64,000 nucleotides of DNA from Nocardioides humilatus (GTDB taxonomy: Bacteria > Actinomycetota > Actinomycetes > Propionibacteriales > Nocardioidaceae): the NCBI RefSeq assembly GCF_008373755.1, contig NZ_VUJV01000001.1:1-64000 (forward strand). The letters run 5' to 3'. The notes under the pieces are model-generated. The model ran no database searches, was not told the origin of the DNA, and was given only the letters and a program-made list of their open reading frames with translations. This document shows positions 46,044-54,521 of this stretch, piece after piece (position 1 is the stretch's first letter; each line of letters starts with the position of its first letter). Made by a program: the position numbers and the translations under genes.

Positions 46044-47437
46044 ACCCGCGCCCGACCGCGGCTGCACTGGTCGGCTCGCTGACCGCCGCGATCGGGCTGA
46101 TCGGCGCCGGTGGACCGACGACGTGGACCGACGAGGCGATCACCCGCTCGATGGTGCGTCGTCCCCTCGGTGAGACCTTCGAGGTGCTCGGCAACATCGA
46201 CGCCGTGCACGGGTTGTACTACCTCGTGCTGCGCATCTGGAGCGTGGTCGCGGGCGACTCGATCGTCGCACTGCGGGCCTTCAGCGCGCTCGGTCTGGGC
46301 GTCGCCGCCGCCGCCACGGTCCTGTTCGTCGCGCGCTACCGCTCCCTCAAGGTCGCGGTAGCCGCCGGCCTGGTGGTCGGGATGCTCCCCGGCCTGACCT
46401 GGACCTCAGTCGAGGCACGCGGTTACGCCTGGGCCGCAGCCCTGGCCATCTTCGCGACCCTCGCCCTCGACGTGGCCGAGGAGCGCGACACCCGCCGCTC
46501 CTGGCAGGTCTACGGTGCCGTGGCACTCCTCGCGTGCTGGTGGCACCTCTACCTCGTGCTGCTGATCGTTGGGCACGGGATCACGATCGCGATCTGCCGT
46601 CCCGACCTGCGGCGCACCTGGCTCGCCTGTGCGGGCGCCGCGGCTGCCGGGGTGGCTCCCCTCGCGTGGCTCGCCTGGCGTCAGCGCGACCAGGTCGCGT
46701 GGCTCGACGACCTGCGCTACTCCTGGTCCATCGTCCTCGAGAAGGTCCTGGCCGGCAGTTACCCCGACTCGGTGGGCGACCTGCGTCTCCCTCTCGCGCT
46801 GTGCCTGATCGTCCTCGCCGTCATCGGCCTGGTCGACCTCGGCCGGGAGGAAGGCCGGTGGCCGGTCCTGCTGCTCGGCGTGTGGGCGTTTCTCCCGATC
46901 TGCGCCGGACTGCTGTCCGCCGTCACCGACGCCGGACTGGTCCACACGCGCTACATCGGGTTCGCCGCCCCGGCGATCGCTCTCCTGGCGACCCTCGGCG
47001 CGGCCCGACTGGGTCGCCCCGTCGCCCTCGGTGTGGCGCTCGCAGGCTTCGTCGTCGCCGTACCCCTGCTGGTCGCGCAGCGCGCCGACGACGCGCGGCC
47101 CCACGACCTGCGCGCCGTGGCCACGAGCGCGGGCCTCGCCCACCCCGACGCCGTCCTCTTCACGGCACCGGCGGCCCGGACGGTCGCTTACGCCTACCCG
47201 CGGCCGTTCCTGGAGGCCGAGGACCTCTCCGCGGTCCGCCACCCCGCCCCCGACCCGTTCTTCGACAAGACACGCGACCCGCGGACGCTGGCGCCCTACG
47301 ACGTCGCCGGGCGCCGGATCGTCGTGATCGGCACGCGCGAGGTCCCCGACGCACCTGCCCTGCGCACCCTGGGCTGCCTGCCGCAGCACCTCCACCGCGA
47401 CCGCGGCTACCAGGTGTGGCTCTACCTCTGCCCCTGA
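46040..47437 (+). CDS. GT-C-type membrane protein, probable CTG start
   Basis: A multi-pass membrane protein of about 465 aa resembling C-type (polyprenyl-phosphate-sugar) glycosyltransferases: WTDEAITRSM after the first helix matches the WxDEA acidic signature of these enzymes, followed by about ten hydrophobic segments and a C-terminal soluble end (YPRPFLEAEDLSAVR). No ATG/GTG/TTG start lies upstream of ATG 46151, which would cut off the first helix and the acidic motif. CTG 46040 overlaps the previous stop (CTGA) and has AGGA six nt upstream, so it is the best start. Donor and acceptor are unknown. Confidence 0.72.
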   Translation: MNPRPTAAALVGSLTAAIGLIGAGGPTTWTDEAITRSMVRRPLGETFEVLGNIDAVHGLYYLVLRIWSVVAGDSIVALRAFSALGLGVAAAATVLFVARYRSLKVAVAAGLVVGMLPGLTWTSVEARGYAWAAALAIFATLALDVAEERDTRRSWQVYGAVALLACWWHLYLVLLIVGHGITIAICRPDLRRTWLACAGAAAAGVAPLAWLAWRQRDQVAWLDDLRYSWSIVLEKVLAGSYPDSVGDLRLPLALCLIVLAVIGLVDLGREEGRWPVLLLGVWAFLPICAGLLSAVTDAGLVHTRYIGFAAPAIALLATLGAARLGRPVALGVALAGFVVAVPLLVAQRADDARPHDLRAVATSAGLAHPDAVLFTAPAARTVAYAYPRPFLEAEDLSAVRHPAPDPFFDKTRDPRTLAPYDVAGRRIVVIGTREVPDAPALRTLGCLPQHLHRDRGYQVWLYLCP

Positions 47438-48484
47438 TCAGCCCTGCGGGCCGATGAAGTAGAAGAGCGTGCTGCGCACGCCCGGGTCCACCCACGGACT
47501 ACCACGCTCGGGCGACATCCTCACCAGCGCTCCTCCCAGGTCGACGTAGTGACAGGTGGGAGCCAGGACGACGCGGTGCTGTTGGCGCCCGCTGCCGTAG
47601 AGATCATCGAAGCTTCCGGACAGCACGACGAACTCGTCGACCACACAACCGTCGCCGGTCGAGGCGGAGATGCGGTAGGCAGATTCGACCGTGTCCGCCA
47701 AGACGGTGCCGTCGATCTCGCGGGCGTAGGCCAGTTCGAACGGACCGCCCGCCTCCTGGATTCGACGGTAGGCACACAGGACGCTCGGAGCAGGGTCGCC
47801 CAGGCCCTCGCGCGTCAGGCTGAGATGACCAGAAGGGACCTCGTCCAGGGTCGGCTCACAGAGCTGCTGCTGGCGCGCGGTCGCCAGGACCTGCTCCCGC
47901 AGACCCGCGTCGTCCGACCCGACCGTCACTGTCGTGCCGGCCACCTCGATCGTCTCCTGCACGTAGCCGTTGTCCCACTCGTAGGTGCCGGGCTCGACGT
48001 TGCCGCCCAGCCAGACGTACGGCGCGGTGGGCTGCCAGCCGCTGCGCAGGTAGGTGCACACGTCGGTGAGCGTGATCGGCCGCCCGACGTAGCCCGGCGG
48101 ACCGCCGGGCGCGCACACGATCAGTGCGTCGTAGGAGGTGGGAGCGCCGCCGTAGCTCCAGTTGGCAGGTACGTCGACCGCGACTCCGCTCCAGTACTCC
48201 GTCCGCCATCCGGCGGCCGGCGGCGCAGGGTCGGCGCTCGTCGTACCGGAGTCGGCGATCGCCGGTGGCTCCAAGGCGTCGTCGGACCCGCCGCGGGTAG
48301 CGAGGACGACGACGCCGACGACCAGCACGACAGCGGCCGCAGCCGCACCGATGCTCCACCGGGCGCGACGACGGTGGGCGACCGACTCCCGGGCCCGCGC
48401 AGCCACCGGCGCGGACAGGTCGGTGCCGTCCGCGTGAGCGGCGAGCCCTGCTCGCAACGTCTGCTCGACATCCCGATCGTCCAT
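47438..48484 (-). CDS. Single-pass membrane protein paired with an ECF sigma factor
   Basis: A 348-aa protein. The cytoplasmic N-terminus (VEQTLRAGLAAHADGTDLSAP) is followed by one transmembrane helix (IGAAAAAVVLVVGVVVLATRG, key AVVLVVGVVVLA) and a long extracellular domain. The layout matches a membrane anti-sigma factor, but I see no zinc-binding HxxxCxxC motif. ATG 48484 shares one base with the sigma factor stop and is preceded by GGAGG, so the pair is coupled. It converges tail to tail with the GT-C gene, with no gap. Confidence 0.75.
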   Translation of the reverse strand: MDDRDVEQTLRAGLAAHADGTDLSAPVAARARESVAHRRRARWSIGAAAAAVVLVVGVVVLATRGGSDDALEPPAIADSGTTSADPAPPAAGWRTEYWSGVAVDVPANWSYGGAPTSYDALIVCAPGGPPGYVGRPITLTDVCTYLRSGWQPTAPYVWLGGNVEPGTYEWDNGYVQETIEVAGTTVTVGSDDAGLREQVLATARQQQLCEPTLDEVPSGHLSLTREGLGDPAPSVLCAYRRIQEAGGPFELAYAREIDGTVLADTVESAYRISASTGDGCVVDEFVVLSGSFDDLYGSGRQQHRVVLAPTCHYVDLGGALVRMSPERGSPWVDPGVRSTLFYFIGPQG

Positions 48485-49008
48485 CACGCACCTCCTCGAT
48501 CATCGGCCTCGAGCTCGCGGCGCAGTGCCGCCAGTGCTCGGTGGACGTGGGAGCGGACCGTCGCCTCGGCGACGCCGAGGATCGTCGCGATCTCGGGATA
48601 GTCGAGGTCCTCGTAGAACCGCAGCACCACCGCCGCCCGCTGTTGGGTCGGGAGCGCCGAGCACATCCGCCAGACGGCGTCGTGCTGGACCACGGCCGCG
48701 GCCGGGTCACCGCCCGCCGTCGACCGCACCTCGGCGACCGGCGACTCCCGCCGACCGGACCGTCGCCACGACGAGATGTGGGCGTTGACGACCATCCGAC
48801 GCACGTAGGCGTCGGGGTCGTCGCGCCGGCTGACGCGCGCCCACTTCTCGCACGCGCTCACCAGCGCCGACTGCACGGCATCCTCGGCGGCGACCTGCGA
48901 GCCCGTGACCAGGTAGGCGAACCGGAGCAGCGCGGCGATCCGTGCCTCGACCCAGGCGTCGAAGCCCGCCTCAGCAGGCGTCGCGAGCTCGGTCACTCCC
49001 ACATCCAC
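48484..49008 (-). CDS. SigE-family ECF RNA polymerase sigma factor
   Basis: A 174-aa group IV sigma factor. Region 2 is RFAYLVTGSQVAAEDAVQSALV (key LVTGSQVAAEDAVQ) and EKWARVSRRDDPDAYVRRMVVNAHISSWRR (key DPDAYVRRMVVN). Region 4 is LPTQQRAAVVLRFYEDLDYPEIATILG (key VVLRFYEDLDYPEIA) with the helix-turn-helix AEATVRSHVHRAL. The pattern fits the actinobacterial SigE/SACE family. The start may be GTG 49008 or GTG 48996. Overlap with the following membrane protein suggests co-regulation by it. Confidence 0.9.
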   Translation of the reverse strand: MDVGVTELATPAEAGFDAWVEARIAALLRFAYLVTGSQVAAEDAVQSALVSACEKWARVSRRDDPDAYVRRMVVNAHISSWRRSGRRESPVAEVRSTAGGDPAAAVVQHDAVWRMCSALPTQQRAAVVLRFYEDLDYPEIATILGVAEATVRSHVHRALAALRRELEADDRGGA

Positions 49009-49023
49009 GCACGACTGACGCGG

Positions 49024-49989
49024 TCAGAGGGGGATCTGTTGCACCTCGGGGGTGGATTTCTCGCCGAGCTTCACACCGACCACGCCGGCGAGCACCAGCA
49101 GTCCGCCGATCGCCTGCAGCGGGCCGGGCAGCTGGCCGAGCAGCAGCCACGCCCACAGGACACCGGCGACGACCTCGGAGAGGGCGACGAAGGAGGCCAG
49201 GCGGGAGCCGAGCAAGCGCGCGGCCGCGATGCCGGCGACATAGGCGAACGACGCGGTGACCAGACCGAGGAGGACCAGGGGCACCCACCAGTCGACCTCG
49301 ACACCGGCGTAGTCGACCGAAGCGCGGACCGCGCGCAGCGGCAGTACCCCGAGGAGCCCGAGCACGCCGAGCAGGACCCCACCCACGACCAGGCCGCCTG
49401 CGGCAAGGGTGATCGGCGGGAGACCGGTGGTGTCATCGGCAGAGATGACGAAGTAGCTCGCGGCGCCGACCATGGCGGCGAGCGCCCAGGCGACACCGCC
49501 CGCGTGCAGACCGATGCCGGCGAAGACGTCGAGCACGAGGAGGAGGCCGACGCCTGCGACGGCGGCGCCCGCGATCGTGAGCCGCCCGGGACGCTGGTGG
49601 TGGCGGACCCACAGCCACACGACGACGCCGGCGGGCGCGGTGTATTCGATGAGGAGCGCGGGGCCGACCTCGAGGTACTGGACGGCGGAGAAGTAGCAGA
49701 ACTGCGCGCCGGCGACGGCCAGCACGCCGTACATCGTCACGAGGCCGAGGTTGCGCCCGAGGAGTGCCCAGTTGCCCCGGAGAGCGGCCACGCCGAAGGG
49801 CAGTACGACGGCCGCACCCACCCCGATCCGGACCAGCACCACCGCACCGGCGCTCCACCCGGCGTCGAGCAGCGGGGAGACCAGCGCGCCGGAGAGCGCG
49901 AACGACATCGCCGACAGGAGGGCGATGGTGATCCCCGACGCCGAGCGGGGCGGGACCGCCACCACTGCGTCATGAGTCATCGTCGCCAT
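49024..49989 (-). CDS. EamA/DMT-family transporter
   Basis: A 321-aa ten-helix exporter of the drug/metabolite superfamily with two EamA repeats: ITIALLSAMSFALSGALVSPLLDAGWSAGAVVLVRIG (key SFALSGALVSPLL) and, in the second half, LLGSRLASFVALSEVVAGVLWAWLLLGQLP (key LSEVVAGVLWAWLLLG). Substrates of this group include amino acids and nucleotides. ATG 49989 was chosen, since a promoter TTGACA-N17-TACTGT on the minus strand would start transcription near 49991; the TTG at 49995 would lie upstream. It is divergent from a CGNR regulator gene. Confidence 0.9.
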   Translation of the reverse strand: MATMTHDAVVAVPPRSASGITIALLSAMSFALSGALVSPLLDAGWSAGAVVLVRIGVGAAVVLPFGVAALRGNWALLGRNLGLVTMYGVLAVAGAQFCYFSAVQYLEVGPALLIEYTAPAGVVVWLWVRHHQRPGRLTIAGAAVAGVGLLLVLDVFAGIGLHAGGVAWALAAMVGAASYFVISADDTTGLPPITLAAGGLVVGGVLLGVLGLLGVLPLRAVRASVDYAGVEVDWWVPLVLLGLVTASFAYVAGIAAARLLGSRLASFVALSEVVAGVLWAWLLLGQLPGPLQAIGGLLVLAGVVGVKLGEKSTPEVQQIPL

Positions 49990-49997
49990 AGCCAATG

Positions 49998-50026
49998 ACA
50001 GTAGAGCCGATGCAGTAACCTGTCAA
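49998..50026 (-). promoter_or_regulatory. Promoter of the EamA gene
   Basis: TTGACA (50021-50026) and TACTGT (49998-50003) are read on the minus strand with 17-nt spacing, a near-consensus vegetative promoter. The same bases form an inverted repeat TGACAG/CTGTCA (49996-50001 and 50020-50025) and overlap the plus-strand -10 of the divergent gene. Confidence 0.6.
50016..50021 (+). promoter_or_regulatory. -10 box of leaderless CGNR-regulator promoter
   Basis: TAACCT followed by exactly six nt and GTG 50028. It overlaps the -35 of the divergent EamA promoter, so the two promoters cannot be occupied together. Confidence 0.5.
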
Positions 50027-50027
50027 C

Positions 50028-50567
50028 GTGGTATTCGCTCATGACACCGCGATGGCGCTCCAGGCGGCCGTCACGCTGGTCAACTCCGCCCTCGAGCCGG
50101 TGACGCTCACGACGCCCGACGAGCTCGACGAGTTCTTGTCCGACTTCGGCTACACCGGTCGTCACGACGGCGACCAGGCCGAGGTCGACGCGGTCCGAGC
50201 GATCCTCCCGCACCTACGCGTGCTGCTGACCAGCGGCCGTGACAACGCCGCCTCGCTGGTCAACGAGATGCTCTTCCAGGCGAAGGCGCTCCCCCAGCTG
50301 TCCCGCCACGACGGCTACGACTGGCACCTCCACGCCGTCGCCCCGGACCGCCCGCTCGCCGACCGGATCACGGTCGAGACGGCGATGGCGATGATCGACG
50401 TCATCCGGGCCGACGAGCTCTCGCGACTCGGCATCTGCGCCGACGACGACTGCGAGGGACTGGTCCTCGACCTCTCGCGCAACCGCTCGCGGCGGTTCTG
50501 CTCGACCGCGTGCGGCAACCGCAACGCGGTCGCGGCCTACCGGGCCCGGCAGGCGTCGGCCACCTAG
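50028..50567 (+). CDS. CGNR zinc-finger/ABATE transcriptional regulator
   Basis: A 179-aa predicted stress-type regulator. The N-terminal part has the ABATE fold (ALQAAVTLVNSALEPVTLTTPDELDEFL, key LVNSALEPVTL). The C-terminus is a CGNR zinc finger: CADDDCEGLVLDLSRNRSRRFCSTACGNRNAVAAYRAR (key CADDDCEG and FCSTACGNRN) with four Cys. It likely binds DNA upstream of the divergent EamA gene. The GTG start is leaderless by its -10 spacing. Its 3' end overlaps the convergent hydrolase gene by 4 nt. Confidence 0.88.
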   Translation: MVFAHDTAMALQAAVTLVNSALEPVTLTTPDELDEFLSDFGYTGRHDGDQAEVDAVRAILPHLRVLLTSGRDNAASLVNEMLFQAKALPQLSRHDGYDWHLHAVAPDRPLADRITVETAMAMIDVIRADELSRLGICADDDCEGLVLDLSRNRSRRFCSTACGNRNAVAAYRARQASAT

Positions 50568-51355
50568 TCGACGAAGCGGCGCAGCACCTCGAGGAAGATC
50601 GCCGGCTGCTCCGAGTGCACCCAGTGCCCGGCGCCCTTCACGGTGACCCGTCGGACGCGCGGGAAGTAGGCCTCCATGGCCGGCGCGTAGTCGGCGAGCA
50701 CGTAGCGCGACTCGGCCCCGCCGACCCACAGCACCGGGCCGTCGTACGGCGCCTCCTGCTCGAGCGCCGCCGTCGGCCAGCCGCCGATGTCGTCGATCTG
50801 GTCGCGGAGCAGCTCGAGGTTCGGCTGCCAGTGCCACCGGTCGCCCTCGCGGCGCAGGTTCTGCAGCAGGAAGCCGCGGACGACCGGGTCGGGGACGGCG
50901 TCCTGCAGCGCCGCGTCGGCGGCTCCCCGGCCCTCGAGCGTCGTCAGGTCGATCGCCAGCATCGCGTCGATGAACCGCGCGAACTCCGTGGTGTGTTGGT
51001 AGGCAACCGGCGCAACGTCGACCACGCACAGCCGCTCGACCAGCTCGGGATGCCGCAGCGCGAGCGCCATCGCGGTCTTGCCGCCCATCGAGTGGCCGAC
51101 CAGGACCACCGGGTCGTCCGCACTCAGCAGCTCGGCGACCTGGTCGGCGGCGGCGAGGTAGTCGAAACGGTCGCTCCACGGCGACCGGCCGTGGTCGGGC
51201 ATGTCGACGAGCAGCACCCGGTGATCGGCGGCCAGCGCCTTCGCGTGCTGCGTCCAGTTGCGCCCCTGGCCGAAGAGGCCGTGACAGAAGACGATGCGGC
51301 TCCCCTGCGGGTGGGCGGAGTCGCCGTAGGAGGTCGTGTGGAGCGGCACGCGCAC
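50564..51355 (-). CDS. Alpha/beta-hydrolase fold esterase
   Basis: A 263-aa alpha/beta hydrolase. FCHGLFGQGRNW forms the oxyanion-hole region, GHSMGGK carries the nucleophile Ser, and the catalytic His is in KGAGHWVHSEQP. The pattern suits YbfF-type thioesterases/esterases. GTG 51355 was chosen because it starts immediately before the conserved first strand (VRVPLHTTSYG); the longer frame to 51427 adds 24 residues without family look. No signal peptide, so cytoplasmic. The substrate is unknown. Confidence 0.85.
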   Translation of the reverse strand: MRVPLHTTSYGDSAHPQGSRIVFCHGLFGQGRNWTQHAKALAADHRVLLVDMPDHGRSPWSDRFDYLAAADQVAELLSADDPVVLVGHSMGGKTAMALALRHPELVERLCVVDVAPVAYQHTTEFARFIDAMLAIDLTTLEGRGAADAALQDAVPDPVVRGFLLQNLRREGDRWHWQPNLELLRDQIDDIGGWPTAALEQEAPYDGPVLWVGGAESRYVLADYAPAMEAYFPRVRRVTVKGAGHWVHSEQPAIFLEVLRRFVD

Positions 51356-51490
51356 CAGTCTTTCAGGCGTGCCGCGATGACCAGCAACCGAACACACCCG
51401 CCCAACGCCTGCGCGGTTGAGAGTCATGAGTCAAGATGGAGCCTGAGATCCCCCAGAGACCCGCACTGAATTCCGATCCTTGGAGAAATC

Positions 51491-51982
51491 TTGCGATCCA
51501 CCCTGCTCGTCCGCGCCGTGCTCTCCCTGGCGGCGGCCTTCCTCCTCGGCGGCACGCTGCTGGCCGCGCCGGCCACCTCGGTCGCACCCGAGCGCGCGGC
51601 CACGACAGCGTCCCGCGCTCCCGGCTGCATCCCGCACTGCTGGGTCGCGATCTCGTTCAACCCCGAGACGCTGCGCAGCGGCTGGACGCAGAACGGCAAC
51701 TGGGGCACCCAGGCCGGAGCGTCGTCCTCGGCCTTCAACCACTGCAAGAACCGCCCGGTCAACAAGGGACATGCCCGCGCGTGCGTCCGGCCCTCCGAGC
51801 GCAAGGTCTACAACCAGAACGGCTGCGTCGCGGTCGCCTGGCGGATCCGCAACGAGCAGCTCGCGGAGTGGGCCAAGGGCAAGGGAGACGGCCCCAAGGC
51901 CGCGTCGCGCGCCGCGAAGCGCGAGGTCGACGGCCGAGGCACCATCAACGTCGGCTACGCCTGCGCGCCGCGCCGCTTCTAG
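51491..51982 (+). CDS. Secreted DUF4189-like Cys protein (copy 1)
   Basis: A 163-aa exported protein. The signal peptide (LVRAVLSLAAAFLLGGTLLA) is followed by a mature domain with five or six Cys (PGCIPHCWVAISFNPE, NHCKN, RACVRP, NGCVAVAWR, YACAP) and a WVAIS...A...C...NGCVAVAW pattern reminiscent of DUF4189 proteins. The function is unknown. The start is TTG 51491 with GGAG five nt upstream. The following gene is a diverged relative, 8 nt downstream. Confidence 0.72.
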   Translation: MRSTLLVRAVLSLAAAFLLGGTLLAAPATSVAPERAATTASRAPGCIPHCWVAISFNPETLRSGWTQNGNWGTQAGASSSAFNHCKNRPVNKGHARACVRPSERKVYNQNGCVAVAWRIRNEQLAEWAKGKGDGPKAASRAAKREVDGRGTINVGYACAPRRF

Positions 51983-51990
51983 GTAGCGCC

Positions 51991-52470
51991 ATGCGATCCC
52001 CCCATCGCCTCCGCGCGGCCCTGACGTCGGCAGCTGTGCTCCTCGCCGCTGCGACCGCACTGGTCGCGGCCCCGCCGGCTTCAGCGTCGGCGCCCTCGGA
52101 CCAGCAGCGCGTGATCGGTTGCGAAGCGCCCCGCTGTTTCGGCGCGATCTCGTTCAACAAGCGCACCGGCGTCGCCGGCATCGCCAACGACAAGGACGGT
52201 CGGCCCAAGTCGATCCGACTCGCCCAGCGCGCCTGCCGGGCGAAGTCCGAGCGCACCTACGGCTCCCCCGGCCAGTGCACCGAGGCGGGCTCGGTCCAGA
52301 ACGGCTGCATGGCCGTCGCTTTCCGCGTCCTCGGCGACGAGATCGTCCAGTGGCAGACCGAGTTCGGCCACACCAAGCGCGAGGCCAAGTCGGCCGCCCA
52401 CGCGGCCGTGGCCGGCGAGGGTTCCCGCTACTTCGCCGCCTGGCTCTGCACCACCCGCAACTACTCCTGA
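51991..52470 (+). CDS. Secreted DUF4189-like Cys protein (copy 2)
   Basis: A 159-aa exported protein from ATG 51991. The signal peptide (LRAALTSAAVLLAAATALVA) is followed by a domain related to its neighbour: CEAPRCFGAISFNKRTG, RACRAK, GQCTEAGSVQNGCMAVAFRV, AAWLCTTRN, with the same FGAIS and NGCMAVAF positions. The two genes likely arose by duplication and are cotranscribed. A 18-bp terminator follows at once. The function is unknown; a secreted structural or inhibitor role is a guess. Confidence 0.72.
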   Translation: MRSPHRLRAALTSAAVLLAAATALVAAPPASASAPSDQQRVIGCEAPRCFGAISFNKRTGVAGIANDKDGRPKSIRLAQRACRAKSERTYGSPGQCTEAGSVQNGCMAVAFRVLGDEIVQWQTEFGHTKREAKSAAHAAVAGEGSRYFAAWLCTTRNYS

Positions 52471-52477
52471 CCACCAA

Positions 52478-52515
52478 CGACAGCGGCCCCGCACCGAGGT
52501 GCGGGGCCGCTGTCG
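52478..52515. terminator. Bidirectional 18-bp terminator
   Basis: CGACAGCGGCCCCGCACC (52478-52495) and its exact complement (52498-52515) pair around a tight loop. It lies between two convergent genes, 8 nt past one stop and 15 nt past the other, so it serves both. Confidence 0.8.
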
Positions 52516-52530
52516 TCGTACGGAGATGGA

Positions 52531-53703
52531 TCAGGCGTAGACGTGGAATCCTTCGCCGGTCTTGCGGCCGAGCTTGCCCTCGGCGACCTTCTGCTCGAGC
52601 AGAGCGGCCGGGGTGAAGCCGGGCTCCTTGAACTCGGCGAGCAGCTCCTGCTGGATCGCGAGCGACACGTCGTTGCCGACCACGTCGAGCAGCTGGAACG
52701 GACCCATCGGGAACTTGGCCTGCTCCTTGATCGCCGCGTCGATCTCGTCCATCGTCGCCGCGCCCGACTCGAGGAGCGTCACAGCGTCGTTGAGGTAGGG
52801 GAAGAGCAGGCAGTTGACGATGAAGCCCGAGCGGTCACCGCAGGACACGGCGACCTTGCCGACGTTGGCGCACAGCGCCAGCACGGTCTCGTTGACGTCG
52901 GGGGCGGTGTCGTTGGTCGTGACGACCTCGACGAGCTTCATGATCGTGGCCGGGTTGAAGAAGTGCATGCCGATGACGGCCTCGGGGCGCGAGGTGACCT
53001 CGCCGAGCTTGGTGATCGGCATCGACGAGGTGGTGGTCGCGAGGATCGCGCCGGGCTTGCAGATCCGGTCGAGGTCCTTGTAGAGGTCGGTCTTGATGCC
53101 GAGGTCCTCGGCGATGGCCTCGACGACGATGTCGACGTCGGCGAGCGCCTCGCGCTCGGTCGAGCCGCTGATCCGGCCCAGGACGTCGGACTTGGTGTCC
53201 TCGGTGATCTTCTCCTTCTCGACGAGCTTGGAGAGGCCCTTGTCGATGAAGGCGATCACGCCGTTGATCTTGTCGTCACCGCGACCGACGAAGACGACGT
53301 CGTAGCCGGCCTGCGCAAAGACCTGGACGATGCCCGAGGCCATCGTGCCGGTGCCGACAACGCCGACCTTGCGGATCTCCTGCTTGAACTGGGGCGCGGC
53401 GGCCTCGGCGCCCGCGGCCTCTTCGGCGAAGGTACGACCCTCGGTGGCGAGCTTCTCGAGCAGCTCGGCCGGCTCGTGCAGGTGGTCGCCGGTCTCGGCG
53501 AAGCGAGCGGCGAGCTGGTCGCGCACGGTGGCGGCGCCGAGCTCGTCGATCACGGCCAGCGGGCCCTGCGGGTAGCCGCAGCCGAACCGCATGCCGGCGT
53601 CGATGTCGGTGCTCGAGGCGTACGACGCCTCGTACATGCGCACCGCGTGGTTCAGGTACGGCAGCACGAGGGTGCCGAAGATCTGCTCGTTGGTCAGCGT
53701 CAT
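52531..53703 (-). CDS. 3-Hydroxybutyryl-CoA dehydrogenase with extra N-terminal domain
   Basis: Reduces acetoacetyl-CoA to 3-hydroxybutyryl-CoA, feeding crotonyl-CoA and Ccr. The 390-aa protein contains the NAD-binding domain in the middle ([24 protein letters not shown], key [10 protein letters not shown]), the catalytic region [17 protein letters not shown], and the C-terminal helical domain ([18 protein letters not shown]). The first 95 residues are a second, diverged copy of that C-terminal domain ([16 protein letters not shown]). ATG 53703 has a weak -10 (GACACT) six nt upstream and the shared palindrome 32 nt upstream. Confidence 0.9.
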   Translation of the reverse strand: MTLTNEQIFGTLVLPYLNHAVRMYEASYASSTDIDAGMRFGCGYPQGPLAVIDELGAATVRDQLAARFAETGDHLHEPAELLEKLATEGRTFAEEAAGAEAAAPQFKQEIRKVGVVGTGTMASGIVQVFAQAGYDVVFVGRGDDKINGVIAFIDKGLSKLVEKEKITEDTKSDVLGRISGSTEREALADVDIVVEAIAEDLGIKTDLYKDLDRICKPGAILATTTSSMPITKLGEVTSRPEAVIGMHFFNPATIMKLVEVVTTNDTAPDVNETVLALCANVGKVAVSCGDRSGFIVNCLLFPYLNDAVTLLESGAATMDEIDAAIKEQAKFPMGPFQLLDVVGNDVSLAIQQELLAEFKEPGFTPAALLEQKVAEGKLGRKTGEGFHVYA

Positions 53704-53735
53704 GCAGGCAGTGTCGCAAACCCGGACGGTCGTTT

Positions 53736-53749
53736 CTACCGGCTGGTAA
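53736..53749. promoter_or_regulatory. Ethylmalonyl-CoA-type palindrome, hbd promoter
   Basis: CTACCGGCTGGTAA (TTACC-N4-GGTAG on the minus strand) lies 32 nt before the dehydrogenase start, covering the expected -35 area. The divergent nucS starts 69 nt on the other side. Confidence 0.5.
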
Positions 53750-53817
53750 CTATGCGAGACGGTCGGGTGATCGGCCAGGCGCGGACCGTGGGTCAGGTCA
53801 CTGTAGGTTGGGCGACC

Positions 53818-54507
53818 GTGAGACTCGTCGTCGCGCGCTGCCAGGTGGACTACGCCGGCCGCCTCACCGCCCACCTCCCGATGGCCACCCGGGTCCTGAT
53901 GATCAAGGCCGACGGCTCGGTCCTGGTCCACTCCGACGGTGGCTCCTACAAGCCGCTCAACTGGATGTCGCCGCCGTGCACGGTGCGCGAGGGCACCAAC
54001 GACGAGGGTGCGGTCGAGTGGACCGTGACCGCCAAGGCCGCCAAGGGCGCGACGCCCGACACCTTGCGGATCCTCATCGAGGAGGTCCTCCACGACTCCC
54101 AGCACGACCTGGGCATCGACCCGGGCCTGCAGAAGGACGGCGTCGAGAAGCACCTCCAGGAGCTGCTCGCCGAGCACCCCGGCACGCTCCTGCCGGGCTT
54201 GTCGTTGGTACGGCGGGAGTTCCCCACCGCCATCGGTCCCGTCGACCTGATGTGCCGCGACGCCGACGGCGTGAGCGTGGCCGTCGAGATCAAGCGGCGC
54301 GGAGAGATCGACGGCGTCGAGCAGCTCACCCGCTACCTCGAGCTCCTCAACCGCGACCCCCTGCTCGCGCCCGTGCGCGGCATCTTCGCCGCCCAGGAGA
54401 TCAAGCCCCAGGCCCGCGTCCTCGCGGGCGATCGCGGCATCACCTGTGCCCTGGTCGACTACGACGCTCTCCGCGGCCTCGACGACCCCACCGACCGTCT
54501 GTTCTGA
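53818..54507 (+). CDS. nucS: Mismatch-specific endonuclease NucS
   Basis: Non-canonical mismatch repair nuclease of actinobacteria and archaea, which lack MutS/MutL in most actinobacteria. The 229-aa protein starts [21 protein letters not shown] and has an N-terminal dimerisation domain and a C-terminal RecB-like nuclease domain with [10 protein letters not shown], the catalytic [19 protein letters not shown] (key [14 protein letters not shown]). GTG 53818 gives the usual family length; the frame upstream, antisense to hbd, is spurious. A beta-clamp-binding C-terminal motif (DRLF) is present. Confidence 0.95.
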   Translation: MRLVVARCQVDYAGRLTAHLPMATRVLMIKADGSVLVHSDGGSYKPLNWMSPPCTVREGTNDEGAVEWTVTAKAAKGATPDTLRILIEEVLHDSQHDLGIDPGLQKDGVEKHLQELLAEHPGTLLPGLSLVRREFPTAIGPVDLMCRDADGVSVAVEIKRRGEIDGVEQLTRYLELLNRDPLLAPVRGIFAAQEIKPQARVLAGDRGITCALVDYDALRGLDDPTDRLF

Positions 54508-54521
54508 GGCAGAATCGGCAG

